Positions 54,700 through 62,278 are shown, counted from the stretch's first letter. The stretch: DNA of 64,000 nt from Microbacterium sp. 1.5R (GCF_001889265.1 NZ_CP018151.1:1550001-1614000); one strand, 5' to 3'. Notes: a model not told the origin generated them from the sequence alone. A program made the numbers and translations.

Positions 54700-55945
54700 G
54701 CCATCGATGCTACTGGGGGCAATAGTGTCGAGTAGTGGCAGAACCTGATGACCTCGTAGACCCGACTGGCGCGCTCAACCGACGCAACCTCGACTATCTG
54801 CGAAGCGCTTTCGACCGAGCGAGCGATGCGACGCGACTTCCTGCGTTCGATTGGGAATCCCAGTGGTTCGCTGGCCAATACGCCTGCGGCGGTGAACTCG
54901 CCCCCGGCTACCCGGCAGACGAGGCGACCCACCTCGACTGGAGGCCTACTTCCGGGAGGGCTGAGCTTCAACAGCTCCGACTGCGGAATCTCCAGCTCGG
55001 CTGCTTTCGCGGGGGACATGGAGAAGTACTTGTTGTTCCCGGTGACCATGCCCAAGGTCGTATCGCCCCAAGTTTCGAGGGGCCTGAAGTCGCCGCTGGC
55101 CAGCAGCCCGCTGTAGACGTTCAGTGCGTCAGCCGAGAGTAGCGAAGGTGTCCACTTCTCGGACGGGTCCGACGGCGTCCAGGTTGTCGCAGAGAGCGTC
55201 TCCGACAGGGCTGCCGCGTTCTGTGCCTGGTAGATGGATGCGTGCTTCGCGCTACCCGTTTCGTAGCCATCGGCCAGCAGAAGGACGACTTCTTCCTGCA
55301 CCTCCGGGAACACGCGTTCTGTGAACATGACGAGGTCTACGTGAGCGAAGCGGTCGAACAGGAACCGTCGAACCTCGGCGGCGTAGTTCACACTGAGCAG
55401 CTCGGCCGGAACAACGAGGGCGAGTCGTCCGCCCTTGCGCAACATCAGCGCCGAATGAACCGTGAACGCGGCCCATGACGAAGCGAGGCCGCTCATGTTC
55501 ACGCCCGCCTGGAGCGCTGCCGCGCGGCTACGAGTTCGAGCTTCGCCGGAGAAGTCCTGGAACCGGATGTAGGGAGGATTGCCAATGACCGCCGTATATT
55601 TCGGCTCGGGTTCCACCAGGAAGAAGTCGCTCGTGATGATGTTCGGGTCGCCGCCCGCAGCGCGCACGAGACGGTCGGCTTCGGCCGCGCTGGCATCGTG
55701 AATCTCGACGCCATCGACGCGAGGAGGCACCGCGAAACCGCTGGTTGCTGCCTGAAGCTCCGTGAGACGGCGAACGGCTTGCGTCAGGAAGGCCGCTTCA
55801 CCGCAGGAGGGTTCGAGGACGAGGTCGTCCGCTGTTCGGACCGCCCAGTTCGTTGTGAACTCTGCGATTGCATCGGGCGTGAAGAACGCACCGCCGCCTT
55901 GCGGAGCGTCGCTGTGTCGGGGACGACGGCAAGGTTCGGACGCAT
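54696..55945 (-). pseudogene. N6-adenine DNA methyltransferase, frameshifted and 3'-truncated
   Basis: From ATG 55945 the frame reads MRPNLAVVPDTATLRK, the usual N-terminus of this actinobacterial methylase group, then one G appears missing at about 55897-55898 and the protein continues in the next frame as GGAFFTPDAIAEFTTNWAVR. SAM motif LEPSCGEAAFL and catalytic NPPY (VIGNPPYIRFQDF) are intact. Similarity ends at LLKLSPPGSR; the last ~85 residues do not look like the expected target-recognition domain. No cognate endonuclease is present. Either a decaying gene, a sequencing error at the G run, or less likely programmed frameshifting. Confidence 0.75.
54735..54957 (+). pseudogene. possible 5' remnant of a gene converging on the methyltransferase
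   Basis: A GTG at 54735 with TAGTGT exactly 6 bases upstream opens a frame reading AEPDDLVDPTGALNRRNLDY and on through FDWESQWFAGQYACGG. It has protein-like composition for about 70 codons and then runs antisense into the methyltransferase at about 54957, precisely where the methyltransferase protein stops resembling its family. A deletion that removed the 3' parts of two converging genes would give this picture. The lost partner could have been a restriction enzyme, but nothing shows that. Confidence 0.35.
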
Positions 55946-56022
55946 GTTCCCATTCTGGAGGTAGCCACCGACTCTGATGACCAACGACGCGCACGCAGGA
56001 AGCGCTACGGCATCATGATGAC

Positions 56023-57279
56023 ATGCACTTCGACTCTGTCTCGCCGACCCAAGACGCGATGTGCCTGGTGCACATTGGGGACGTTCACTTGCTTCAGCGC
56101 GTGTCGCCGTTCGCAGAGGACGGCGAATGCACGATATGCACGACAGATGACCTAGACCCGAGTGGTCAAGTGGTGAACCTGGAGCGCCTGGCTCGCGTTG
56201 TGGAGGAAGTAGCTCAGGAGAGCTATGACCACGAGGGCTGGATTTCCGATGGCGCGCAGATTCTGGAGCCGCTCACCACGGAGGAAGTGGTCATGGCACT
56301 TCTCGAAGACGCTATCGAGCCGGAAGCGCTCGACCTTGCCGTCGCGCTCACCGCCTCCCTCATCAACGAAGAACTCGACTGGTTCGAGCCGTTCGGCATG
56401 GATAGGGAGGACGGAATCGAGATTGAGTGGGACTTTTTCGAGCAGCGAGTAAAGCACGAGACGCGCCTTCTGCTCCGACCTCGGGATGGCGGTCGCGCGG
56501 CGTCAGCAGCAGAGAAGAACTACGCATTCATTGAGTCCTTGCTGTTTCTCTCGGAGGAGCGCGCCGGACTGATTAGAGAGCTTCCACGAGGAACGAAGTT
56601 GTATCGGGCGCGGTCCGAGCGCGACGCAATCGAGTTCGAGCGCACTGCGCGGGAGCGTCCGGCGCGAGAGCTTGGCCCAGCGCCGAGCGAGCGTGCGAGC
56701 GCGGGGCGCATGAACGCGCAGGGCGTGCCGATGTTCTATGTGGCGCTCGATGCAGAGACAGCATGCGCGGAGGTCGCGTCGCACAGTCCGTACGACGAAG
56801 CCGTCGTCGGGCGCTTCATCGTGCAACAGAAGCTGCGGGTGCTGGACCTCACGACGGTTCCGGAGCCACGCAGCATGTTCGACGAAACGCCTCCGGATGA
56901 CATCGATGAGCGTCTGAACTCGTTGAGCGTCTACCGCGACCGCATCACGAGGCCCGTTATTCTTGACGGTAGTCACCCGGTGGACTACGCGCCCACCCAG
57001 GTGATTACGGACGCTTTCCGCTACTGGCCGGAGCAGCCGCTTGACGGCATCATGTATCCCTCGCGTGTGCGAGACGGTGGCAAGAACCTTGTCTTGTTCT
57101 ACGGCGACCGTATGTGGTTCGAGTCACCTGAGGAGAAGTCTTCACGATTCGAAGGCTTCATTCGGCTGACCGACCACAACCGGAAGACATCGCTGTTTCA
57201 CATCGACCCGAAGACCGTTCGCAGATACCGGGTGAAGCGAGACATCAGCGTCCAGAGGGCTTGGCCCTACGACGGGTGA
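56023..57279 (+). CDS. RES-domain protein with a HEPN/RES-type N-terminal domain
   Basis: 418 residues. N-terminal region (about 1-170) has a short CTIC pair and helical sequence typical of the HEPN/RES N-terminal domain. The RES domain follows: Arg in KLYRARSERD, GPAPSERASAGRMNAQGVPMFY (in part), Glu in ETACAEVASH, and Ser in MYPSRVRDGGKNLVLF. RES proteins of toxin-antitoxin systems degrade NAD+ by phosphorolysis or hydrolysis; here no Xre/MbcA-type antitoxin is adjacent, so a solitary NAD-consuming effector is inferred. No clear ribosome site precedes the ATG. Confidence 0.82.
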   Translation: MHFDSVSPTQDAMCLVHIGDVHLLQRVSPFAEDGECTICTTDDLDPSGQVVNLERLARVVEEVAQESYDHEGWISDGAQILEPLTTEEVVMALLEDAIEPEALDLAVALTASLINEELDWFEPFGMDREDGIEIEWDFFEQRVKHETRLLLRPRDGGRAASAAEKNYAFIESLLFLSEERAGLIRELPRGTKLYRARSERDAIEFERTARERPARELGPAPSERASAGRMNAQGVPMFYVALDAETACAEVASHSPYDEAVVGRFIVQQKLRVLDLTTVPEPRSMFDETPPDDIDERLNSLSVYRDRITRPVILDGSHPVDYAPTQVITDAFRYWPEQPLDGIMYPSRVRDGGKNLVLFYGDRMWFESPEEKSSRFEGFIRLTDHNRKTSLFHIDPKTVRRYRVKRDISVQRAWPYDG

Positions 57280-57309
57280 GGGGCCGCAGCAGACGCTCAC
57301 ACGCACTCG

Positions 57310-57332
57310 GTATAGCGACTCGTATAGCGACT
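57310..57332 (+). repeat. tandem 11-bp repeats, candidate integrase arm-type sites (right)
   Basis: GTATAGCGACT at 57310-57320 and 57322-57332, 12-bp period, one base different from the left-end pair (GTGTAGCGACT) and in the same orientation, about 75 bases inside attR. Confidence 0.68.
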
Positions 57333-57371
57333 AACTGAGGTCCGTAGCTCAGAACCGGGCACGATAGTTGT

Positions 57372-57397
57372 CGTCGCGGGGATAAAACCCCACGACG
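57372..57397. repeat. inverted repeat beside attR
   Basis: CGTCGCGGGG (57372-57381) and CCCCACGACG (57388-57397) with an ATAAAA loop, one mismatch in ten, ending 6 bases before the attR core. Could be the terminator of the RES gene or a recombination accessory site. Confidence 0.5.
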
Positions 57398-57403
57398 GTG
57401 ACC

Positions 57404-57419
57404 TCCCGCTGGGGTCACA
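57404..57419. repeat. attR core (16 bp)
   Basis: TCCCGCTGGGGTCACA, identical to the attL core at 48338-48353; here it is the left-over 3' fragment of the original tRNA-Glu. Confidence 0.88.
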
Positions 57420-57424
57420 ACAAG

Positions 57425-57454
57425 CGAAAGCCCTCGGTTCTCCGAGGGCTTTCG
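57425..57454. terminator. terminator beyond attR, probably the original tRNA-Glu terminator
   Basis: CGAAAGCCCTCGG and CCGAGGGCTTTCG form a perfect 13-bp stem with a TTCT loop, 5 bases after the attR core. It also closes the converging MFS gene at 57470. Confidence 0.8.
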
Positions 57455-57469
57455 TCGTCTCCGCATCCA

Positions 57470-58717
57470 TCATGTGGATCCGACGGCTGTGCGCAGCGAC
57501 ATGCTCCGGAACGCGGGGTTGGCCAACGGCGCCACCATCGATGCCGTCATCGCTCCACCGAAGAGGGCGAAGGGAACCCAGAGCGCGGTGGTCGACGCGA
57601 GCAGACCGAACGCGGCCATCGCGAGCGGCATCAGGCAGTCGTCGCCCAACCGGGTGATGGAGCTCATGCGGCCGAGGTACGCGGTGTCGACGGTTGCCGA
57701 GAACGTGGCGCTGAGCAGCACCGATGCGTAGCCGGCGGTCGCACCGATGACGAAGGCAGCGACTCCGACACTCCACGCGGGACCCCAGCCGAGTGCGACG
57801 ATGGCCAATCCCTGCAGCATCAGAGCACGGAATCCCGCGCGTGCCTCGCGCCGAGGCCGCCACCTGGCGACGGACACGGCGCCGATCGCCGCGCCGAGTC
57901 CCAACAGAGCTTCGAACAGCCCTACAGCCGGCGCGCCCCAGCCTTCGTCGTGTGCTCGGAGCGCGAGGCCGATCCCGACGGCCGGACCGACCGCGAGGTT
58001 GAGCCCCGAGAGGGCGACGACGAGCGTGCGGGTGGTCGGATGTGCGCCGAGGTGGGCGAATCCACCCGCGATGTCGCGAAGAGCGGACTGTCGGTCTGCC
58101 CGTGCGAGCAGGAACCGCGGTCTGAGCCAGATGGCGATGAACGCGATGACGACGGTGAAAGTCACCGCGTTCACCGCCGCGCTTCCGACGAGGCCCGCGG
58201 ACGCGACGATCACACCGCCGACGGCCGCGCCGGCCATCGTTCCGAGTCGCGATGCGGTCTGCGAGAGAGCGCCGTAGGACGGCAGGTCAGCGGCTCGCAC
58301 GAGCTGGCGGGCGACGGTGCCCGCCGAGGGCTCGTAGAAGGCGTCGCAGACGCCGAATGCGATGGCGGCGAGGAGGAGCACACCCACGGTGGGCGGCGCG
58401 GAGAGCACCCAGAGCGCCACCGTCACGAGAACGCCCACCCGGACGGCGTTGAACAGCATCATCACTCGGCGCGCGTCCGCGCGGTCGGCGATCATGCCGC
58501 CGAACAGCAGGACGACCGCACGAGGCAGAGTGCCGGCGGCGACGATGAGTCCTGCGACCGCAGGCGAGGCCGTCTGCACGGCGGTCCACGCCAGCGCGAT
58601 CGTCCACAGGGCGTCGCCCGCGTCCGAGAGCGCCTTGACGAGGATCCACGCATGCACTCGATGGTCTCGTCGCAACGCCGGCGGCTCGACGAGCTGCACA
58701 GGGTCTGCGGCGGTCAT
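57470..58717 (-). CDS. MFS transporter (MDR/enterobactin-exporter-like)
   Basis: 415 residues, about twelve membrane segments. Motif A-like FGGMIADRADARRVMML in the first half, LPRAVVLL before it, and the VCDAFYEPSAGTVARQLV segment typical of MFS_3-type exporters. The ATG overlaps the stop of the upstream ArsR-type regulator (ATGA), so they form one operon. Substrate unknown. It is the first chromosomal gene beyond attR. Confidence 0.88.
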   Translation of the reverse strand: MTAADPVQLVEPPALRRDHRVHAWILVKALSDAGDALWTIALAWTAVQTASPAVAGLIVAAGTLPRAVVLLFGGMIADRADARRVMMLFNAVRVGVLVTVALWVLSAPPTVGVLLLAAIAFGVCDAFYEPSAGTVARQLVRAADLPSYGALSQTASRLGTMAGAAVGGVIVASAGLVGSAAVNAVTFTVVIAFIAIWLRPRFLLARADRQSALRDIAGGFAHLGAHPTTRTLVVALSGLNLAVGPAVGIGLALRAHDEGWGAPAVGLFEALLGLGAAIGAVSVARWRPRREARAGFRALMLQGLAIVALGWGPAWSVGVAAFVIGATAGYASVLLSATFSATVDTAYLGRMSSITRLGDDCLMPLAMAAFGLLASTTALWVPFALFGGAMTASMVAPLANPAFRSMSLRTAVGST

Positions 58718-59262
58718 GGTGTCGTCGGGAAGGCGTGCGCGAAGAAGAAGATCGGTGTCCGCTGCTGCCCGTCTTCGAGATCGACCGAGTCGCGCCAGTC
58801 CTTCAGCGTCGCCGACAGCCTCGAGCTGAGGTCGCGCAGCTCGTCCGGCGTCGCCCAGGCCGTGGTCTCGGTGTTCGAGGCGTCATAGCCGGCGACGGCC
58901 GGATCATCGTGCCGGCGCTGCCAGCGTTGGAGGCGCTCGATCTGCATCCGGATGCTCTGCCGTTGCGCTTCGCGCGCCAGAAGCGCGTCGGCGGGGGAGT
59001 CCGCGAAGTCTTCCGCCGACCAGGTCAGGCCGCGACGGGCGATCTTCCACCAGCTCGTGCGCCGGTCGCCCGACGGGTCCTCGGCGCGCTCGACGAGGCC
59101 CGCCCGCTCCAGCATGCGCAGATGATGGCTGATGCTGCCGACCTGCGCATCGAGCGACCGGGCGAGTGCCGTCACCTGCGATGTGCCGTACAGCAGCAGG
59201 TAGTCGTAGATGCGTCGGCGCAGCGGGTGGTGCACGGCGGTGACGACCGAGATGTCTTCCAT
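58714..59262 (-). CDS. ArsR-type winged-helix transcriptional regulator
   Basis: 182 residues from ATG 59262, where TAACGT lies 7 bases upstream; a GTG three codons earlier falls inside that -10 box. HTH core HHPLRRRIYDYLLLYGTSQV, SLDAQVGSISHHLRMLERAGLV, wing RAEDPSGDRRTSWWKI. The C-terminal part is helical with a long charged helix (REAQRQSIRMQIERLQRWQR). Probably controls itself and the overlapping MFS gene; the ligand is unknown. Confidence 0.88.
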   Translation of the reverse strand: MEDISVVTAVHHPLRRRIYDYLLLYGTSQVTALARSLDAQVGSISHHLRMLERAGLVERAEDPSGDRRTSWWKIARRGLTWSAEDFADSPADALLAREAQRQSIRMQIERLQRWQRRHDDPAVAGYDASNTETTAWATPDELRDLSSRLSATLKDWRDSVDLEDGQQRTPIFFFAHAFPTTP

Positions 59263-59275
59263 GAACGTCACGTTA

Positions 59276-59308
59276 GAACCGGTTCCCGATTCTCACAAGA
59301 GTTCTTGT
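59276..59308. promoter_or_regulatory. palindromes upstream of the ArsR-type regulator
   Basis: GAACCGGTTC (59276-59285) is a perfect 10-bp palindrome, and ACAAGA-GT-TCTTGT (59295-59308) a 6-2-6 inverted repeat. The first lies next to the -10 box (59270-59275, minus strand), the second around the expected -35 region. Either could be the operator. Confidence 0.5.
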
Positions 59309-59341
59309 ATACCCCGGAAATCCGAGATCTAACGGGTGATC

Positions 59342-60421
59342 TCAGCTGTCGGTATCCGCCGCGTCGGAGCCTCGACGACCGCGGCGTGCTCGGCGGACGC
59401 CCCATATGATCAGCACGACCAGCCCGGCCACGGCGAGCCACGGAAGCAGGAATCCGACAGAGACCACCAGGGCGTTCAGCGAGACCACGAGCCCGTTCCA
59501 TCCCGCGACGAGCCCATCGGAGAATCCTGCGGGATCGGCCGTCGTCGGCGCGGCGGTGCGGGTCAGCTGCACCGAGAGACTCGACATCGCGACCTGGTCC
59601 TCGAGCGAGGCGAGCTGCTGCTCGTACGACTCGAGCTGCGCCTGACGATCGGTCAGCGCCACCTCCGCCTCGATGAGCTCCGCGACGGTGCCGGTCTGGG
59701 ACATGAGCTCGCTGAGTCGCTGGACGGATGCCCTGGTCGCATCGATGCGGGCTCGCAGATCGATCGCGGTCGAGGTCACATCCTGCTGCGCGATGGAGGA
59801 GGAGAGCACCTCGCCGGATTCGGTGAGCTCATCGATGACGGCGGGAAGATCCGCCGACGGCACGCGGATGCTGATCCAGCCGTACTCCGAGTCCGCGGCG
59901 ACAGGATCGGAGGAGGCGTCCACGGCAGGGGTCCCGCCGATCTCGGTGCTCTCGACGTAGCCGCCATGCGACTCTGCGAGTGTCCCGATGGCGACCGCGG
60001 CGTCCGAGACGTCCTTCACCTCCACCGTGGCGTTGGCCGTGGCGATGATCTCACGATCACCCGCTGCGACATCTCCGGCGACCGCACCCGACTCGGCTGA
60101 CTCGGTCAGAGCCGAGGGCGCGCTCTGGTCGACGGCGCCCGAGCGAGCGTCCTCGACGACAGTCACGCCCCCGCCGTCGGCCGAGCTCGTCGCCGAACCG
60201 CCGACCGCGGTGAGGATGGGCGGGGTGATGAGGACGCCGATGACGAACGCCGCGGCGATGCCGGTGCCGGTGAGCCACCGACGACGACGAACGCGACCGC
60301 GCTTCTCTGCAGGCGACTGCCGCGGCAGCTCGGCGGCGATGTCCTCGAACACGGCTCTCTCGATGCGCTCCACTGCGGCATCGGTGAGCTCGGGCAGTGG
60401 CTCGGTGGAGGTGTCGTTCAT
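59342..60421 (-). CDS. DUF4349 membrane protein, possible anti-sigma partner
   Basis: 359 residues. A cytoplasmic N-terminus (about 50 residues, with ERIERAVFEDIAAEL), one membrane segment (GIAAAFVIGVLITPPILTAV), an external domain of the DUF4349 type (ATANATVEVKDVSDAAVAI, GGYVESTEI, WISIRVPSADLPAVIDEL) with a coiled coil (EAEVALTDRQAQLESYEQQL), and a second membrane segment before a basic tail. Its start overlaps the sigma factor stop (ATGA), which suggests that it acts as the membrane sensor/anti-sigma for that factor (inference). Confidence 0.82.
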   Translation of the reverse strand: MNDTSTEPLPELTDAAVERIERAVFEDIAAELPRQSPAEKRGRVRRRRWLTGTGIAAAFVIGVLITPPILTAVGGSATSSADGGGVTVVEDARSGAVDQSAPSALTESAESGAVAGDVAAGDREIIATANATVEVKDVSDAAVAIGTLAESHGGYVESTEIGGTPAVDASSDPVAADSEYGWISIRVPSADLPAVIDELTESGEVLSSSIAQQDVTSTAIDLRARIDATRASVQRLSELMSQTGTVAELIEAEVALTDRQAQLESYEQQLASLEDQVAMSSLSVQLTRTAAPTTADPAGFSDGLVAGWNGLVVSLNALVVSVGFLLPWLAVAGLVVLIIWGVRRARRGRRGSDAADTDS

Positions 60422-60975
60422 GCGTCGCTCGCTTCCTTCACGGCACCACGCAGTCGGGTGCGGACTCGGGAGAGACGGTTCCGGACGATGGCGTGGCTCA
60501 CGCCGAGCTCCTCGGCCGCAGCCTGGTAGGCGTAGCCTTCCGCGGCGCAGAGGCGGAAGATCGCGCGATCGAGGTCGCTGAGGGTGCCGACCTCGGCCGC
60601 GATCCGCTCTGCGAGGTCCGCGGTGATCACCTGCTCCTCCACGCTGACCGTCGAGGGGAGGGTCTCATCGACCGCATCCGCGGTGTTGGCCTGGTCGCGT
60701 CTGCGCTGGCGCAGGCGGTTCGCGGCCTGGAAGCGGCAGATCGTCGCGAGCCACGGGAGGATGGAGTCTCCCTGCAGCTCGAACCCCGGCAGCTTCCGCC
60801 ACGCCGTGACGAAGGTCTCCTGAGTCACGTCCTCGGCATCCGCGGCGGCGCCGACGATCCCGTGTGCGATCCAGTAGACCGGGCGGGCGTACGCGCGGTA
60901 CAGCTCGCGGAAGGCGCTCTCGTCACCTGCCGCGGCCCGCGCCGCCACTCTCTGGTCACTCGTCTGCACTGGCAT
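60418..60975 (-). CDS. ECF-type RNA polymerase sigma factor
   Basis: 185 residues. Region 2 (AFRELYRAYARPVYWIAHGI, EDVTQETFVTAWRKL) and region 4 (LSDLDRAIFRLCAAEGYAYQ, ELGVSHAIVRNRLSRVRTRL) are both present; the linker has no region 3. Overlaps the DUF4349 gene, which may be its membrane regulator. Signals and target promoters are unknown. GGAATCGGG precedes the ATG. Confidence 0.92.
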   Translation of the reverse strand: MPVQTSDQRVAARAAAGDESAFRELYRAYARPVYWIAHGIVGAAADAEDVTQETFVTAWRKLPGFELQGDSILPWLATICRFQAANRLRQRRRDQANTADAVDETLPSTVSVEEQVITADLAERIAAEVGTLSDLDRAIFRLCAAEGYAYQAAAEELGVSHAIVRNRLSRVRTRLRGAVKEASDA

Positions 60976-61092
60976 CCCGATTCCGTTCGGTGTCTCTCAC
61001 CCAGGAAGTGTCGGTCGACGCCCCATCGTCTCAGATCGGTGCCGGCGGCATCCGCAAGCGTCTTCGACTCCGCTACCATTGCTGAGGCGAGA

Positions 61093-61209
61093 GGGAGTAT
61101 CCCGCAAGCGCATCCACCGTCATCACGAGCACCGACATCGCTGCTCCGGTCGTGCGACGCACTCTGTGCGTGGGAGAGACTTTCGGCGTTTTTCCGACCC
61201 TCCCGAAAG
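61093..61209 (+). promoter_or_regulatory. structured terC leader, possible yybP-ykoY-like (Mn2+) riboswitch
   Basis: Elements: GGGAGTATCCC (61093-61103), CCGTCATCACGAGC (about 61118-61131), a CGCAC/GTGCG hairpin (61159-61171), GGAGAGACTTTCGG (61173-61186), and CCGAAAG (61203-61209) that pairs perfectly with CTTTCGG (61180-61186) next to the ribosome site. The GGGAGTA and GAGAGACTTT sequences recall the manganese-sensing yybP-ykoY class, which often precedes terC genes. Assignment is from memory of motifs, not from a model search. Confidence 0.5.
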
Positions 61210-61222
61210 GTGCTGTACGCCC

Positions 61223-62227
61223 TTGGAAATCCCTGTCTGGTTCGAGATCACCTCGATGATCGTCCTCACGATCATCCTGATCGGCGACCTGCTTCTGATC
61301 CGACTTCGTCCCCACATCCCCTCGACCAAGGAGTCGACCCTGTGGGTGGTGTTCTACGTCGGACTCGCGCTGCTCTTCGCGGTTCTTCTCGGAAACGTCG
61401 CAGGCTGGCGAAACGCCGGCGACTTCATCACCGGCTGGGCGCTCGAATACAGCCTCTCGATCGACAACCTCTTCGTCTTCGTGCTGATCATGGCGCAGTT
61501 CGCGGTGCCGCGACGCTTGCAGCAGCAGGTGCTGATGGTCGGCATCATCATCGCCCTCGTCCTCCGCGGAGCGTTCATCCTCGTCGGCGTCACGATCGTC
61601 GAGCACTTCTCGCCGATCTTCTACATCTTCGGTGCCTTCCTCATCTACACCGCGATCAAGCAGGCGATGCCCGAGGGCGAGCACGAAGACGATGTGAAGA
61701 AGGAGAACTTCATCGTGCGCCTGCTGCGGCGCCGCATCGACATCAGCGAGGAGTACGACGGCTCGAAGCTGCGCACGACCGTCGACGGCAAGCGCATGTG
61801 GACGCCGATGGTCATCGTGTTCATCACGATCGGCGTCACCGACCTGATCTTCGCGATCGACTCGATCCCGGCCATCTTCGAGATCACCACCAACGGGTTC
61901 CTCGTCTTCGCCGCGAACATCTTCGCGCTCATGGGCCTGCGCCAGCTCTACTTCCTGCTCGGCGATCTGCTCGATCGTCTGCGCTACCTCCACTACGGGA
62001 TCGCGGTCATCCTCGGATTCATCGGCATCAAGCTGATCCTTCATGCGCTTCACGAGAACGAGCTGCCGTTCATCAACGGCGGTCAGCATGTCGAGTGGGT
62101 TCCCGACATCGACAACATGGTGTCGCTGGGCGTCATCGTCGTGGCGATGACCGTGGCCACCGTCGCCAGCCTCATCGCCTCGTCTCGGGAGAAGCGGGCG
62201 CAGCGGGTCAGCCCGACGGTCGAGTGA
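61223..62227 (+). CDS. TerC family integral membrane protein
   Basis: 334 residues from a TTG at 61223; GAAAGG lies 12 bases upstream, and the longer open frame crosses the structured leader. About eight membrane segments; conserved TerC acidic motifs LEYSLSIDNLFVFVLI and VTDLIFAIDSIPAIFEI, a cytoplasmic loop rich in charges (MPEGEHEDDVKKENF), and NIFALMGLRQLYFLL. TerC/Alx proteins export Mn2+ or load exported enzymes with it, in line with a possible manganese riboswitch upstream. Confidence 0.92.
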   Translation: MEIPVWFEITSMIVLTIILIGDLLLIRLRPHIPSTKESTLWVVFYVGLALLFAVLLGNVAGWRNAGDFITGWALEYSLSIDNLFVFVLIMAQFAVPRRLQQQVLMVGIIIALVLRGAFILVGVTIVEHFSPIFYIFGAFLIYTAIKQAMPEGEHEDDVKKENFIVRLLRRRIDISEEYDGSKLRTTVDGKRMWTPMVIVFITIGVTDLIFAIDSIPAIFEITTNGFLVFAANIFALMGLRQLYFLLGDLLDRLRYLHYGIAVILGFIGIKLILHALHENELPFINGGQHVEWVPDIDNMVSLGVIVVAMTVATVASLIASSREKRAQRVSPTVE

Positions 62228-62278
62228 GACGGTCGCTCTCCGCGGCGCCCGCGATTCCCGCGACGAGCAGGAGACGTG

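Larger units (their letters stand above)
48338..57419. mobile_element. 9.1-kb integrative genomic island in tRNA-Glu
   Basis: Bounded by the 16-bp direct repeat TCCCGCTGGGGTCACA at 48338-48353 and 57404-57419. It carries a tyrosine integrase beside attL, tandem arm-type repeats just inside both ends, and cargo with lower GC than the flanks: ApeA-like HEPN protein, M41-like peptidase, DUF3846, DUF4238, a helical protein, a broken DNA methyltransferase and a RES protein. No relaxase, replication or virion gene is visible, so movement beyond excision would need a helper. Content suggests a defence-type island (inference). Confidence 0.88.

Noticed and set aside
54696..55994. Reading the methyltransferase as one intact 432-residue protein
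   Set aside because: The N-terminal 30 residues of that frame are unlike the family, while the alternative frame from 55945 gives the expected N-terminus; a frameshift explains it better.
57341..57357. TCCGTAGCTCAGAAC looked like the D-arm of a second tRNA near attR
   Set aside because: No anticodon or acceptor pairing follows; the only tRNA-derived sequence there is the 16-bp att core.
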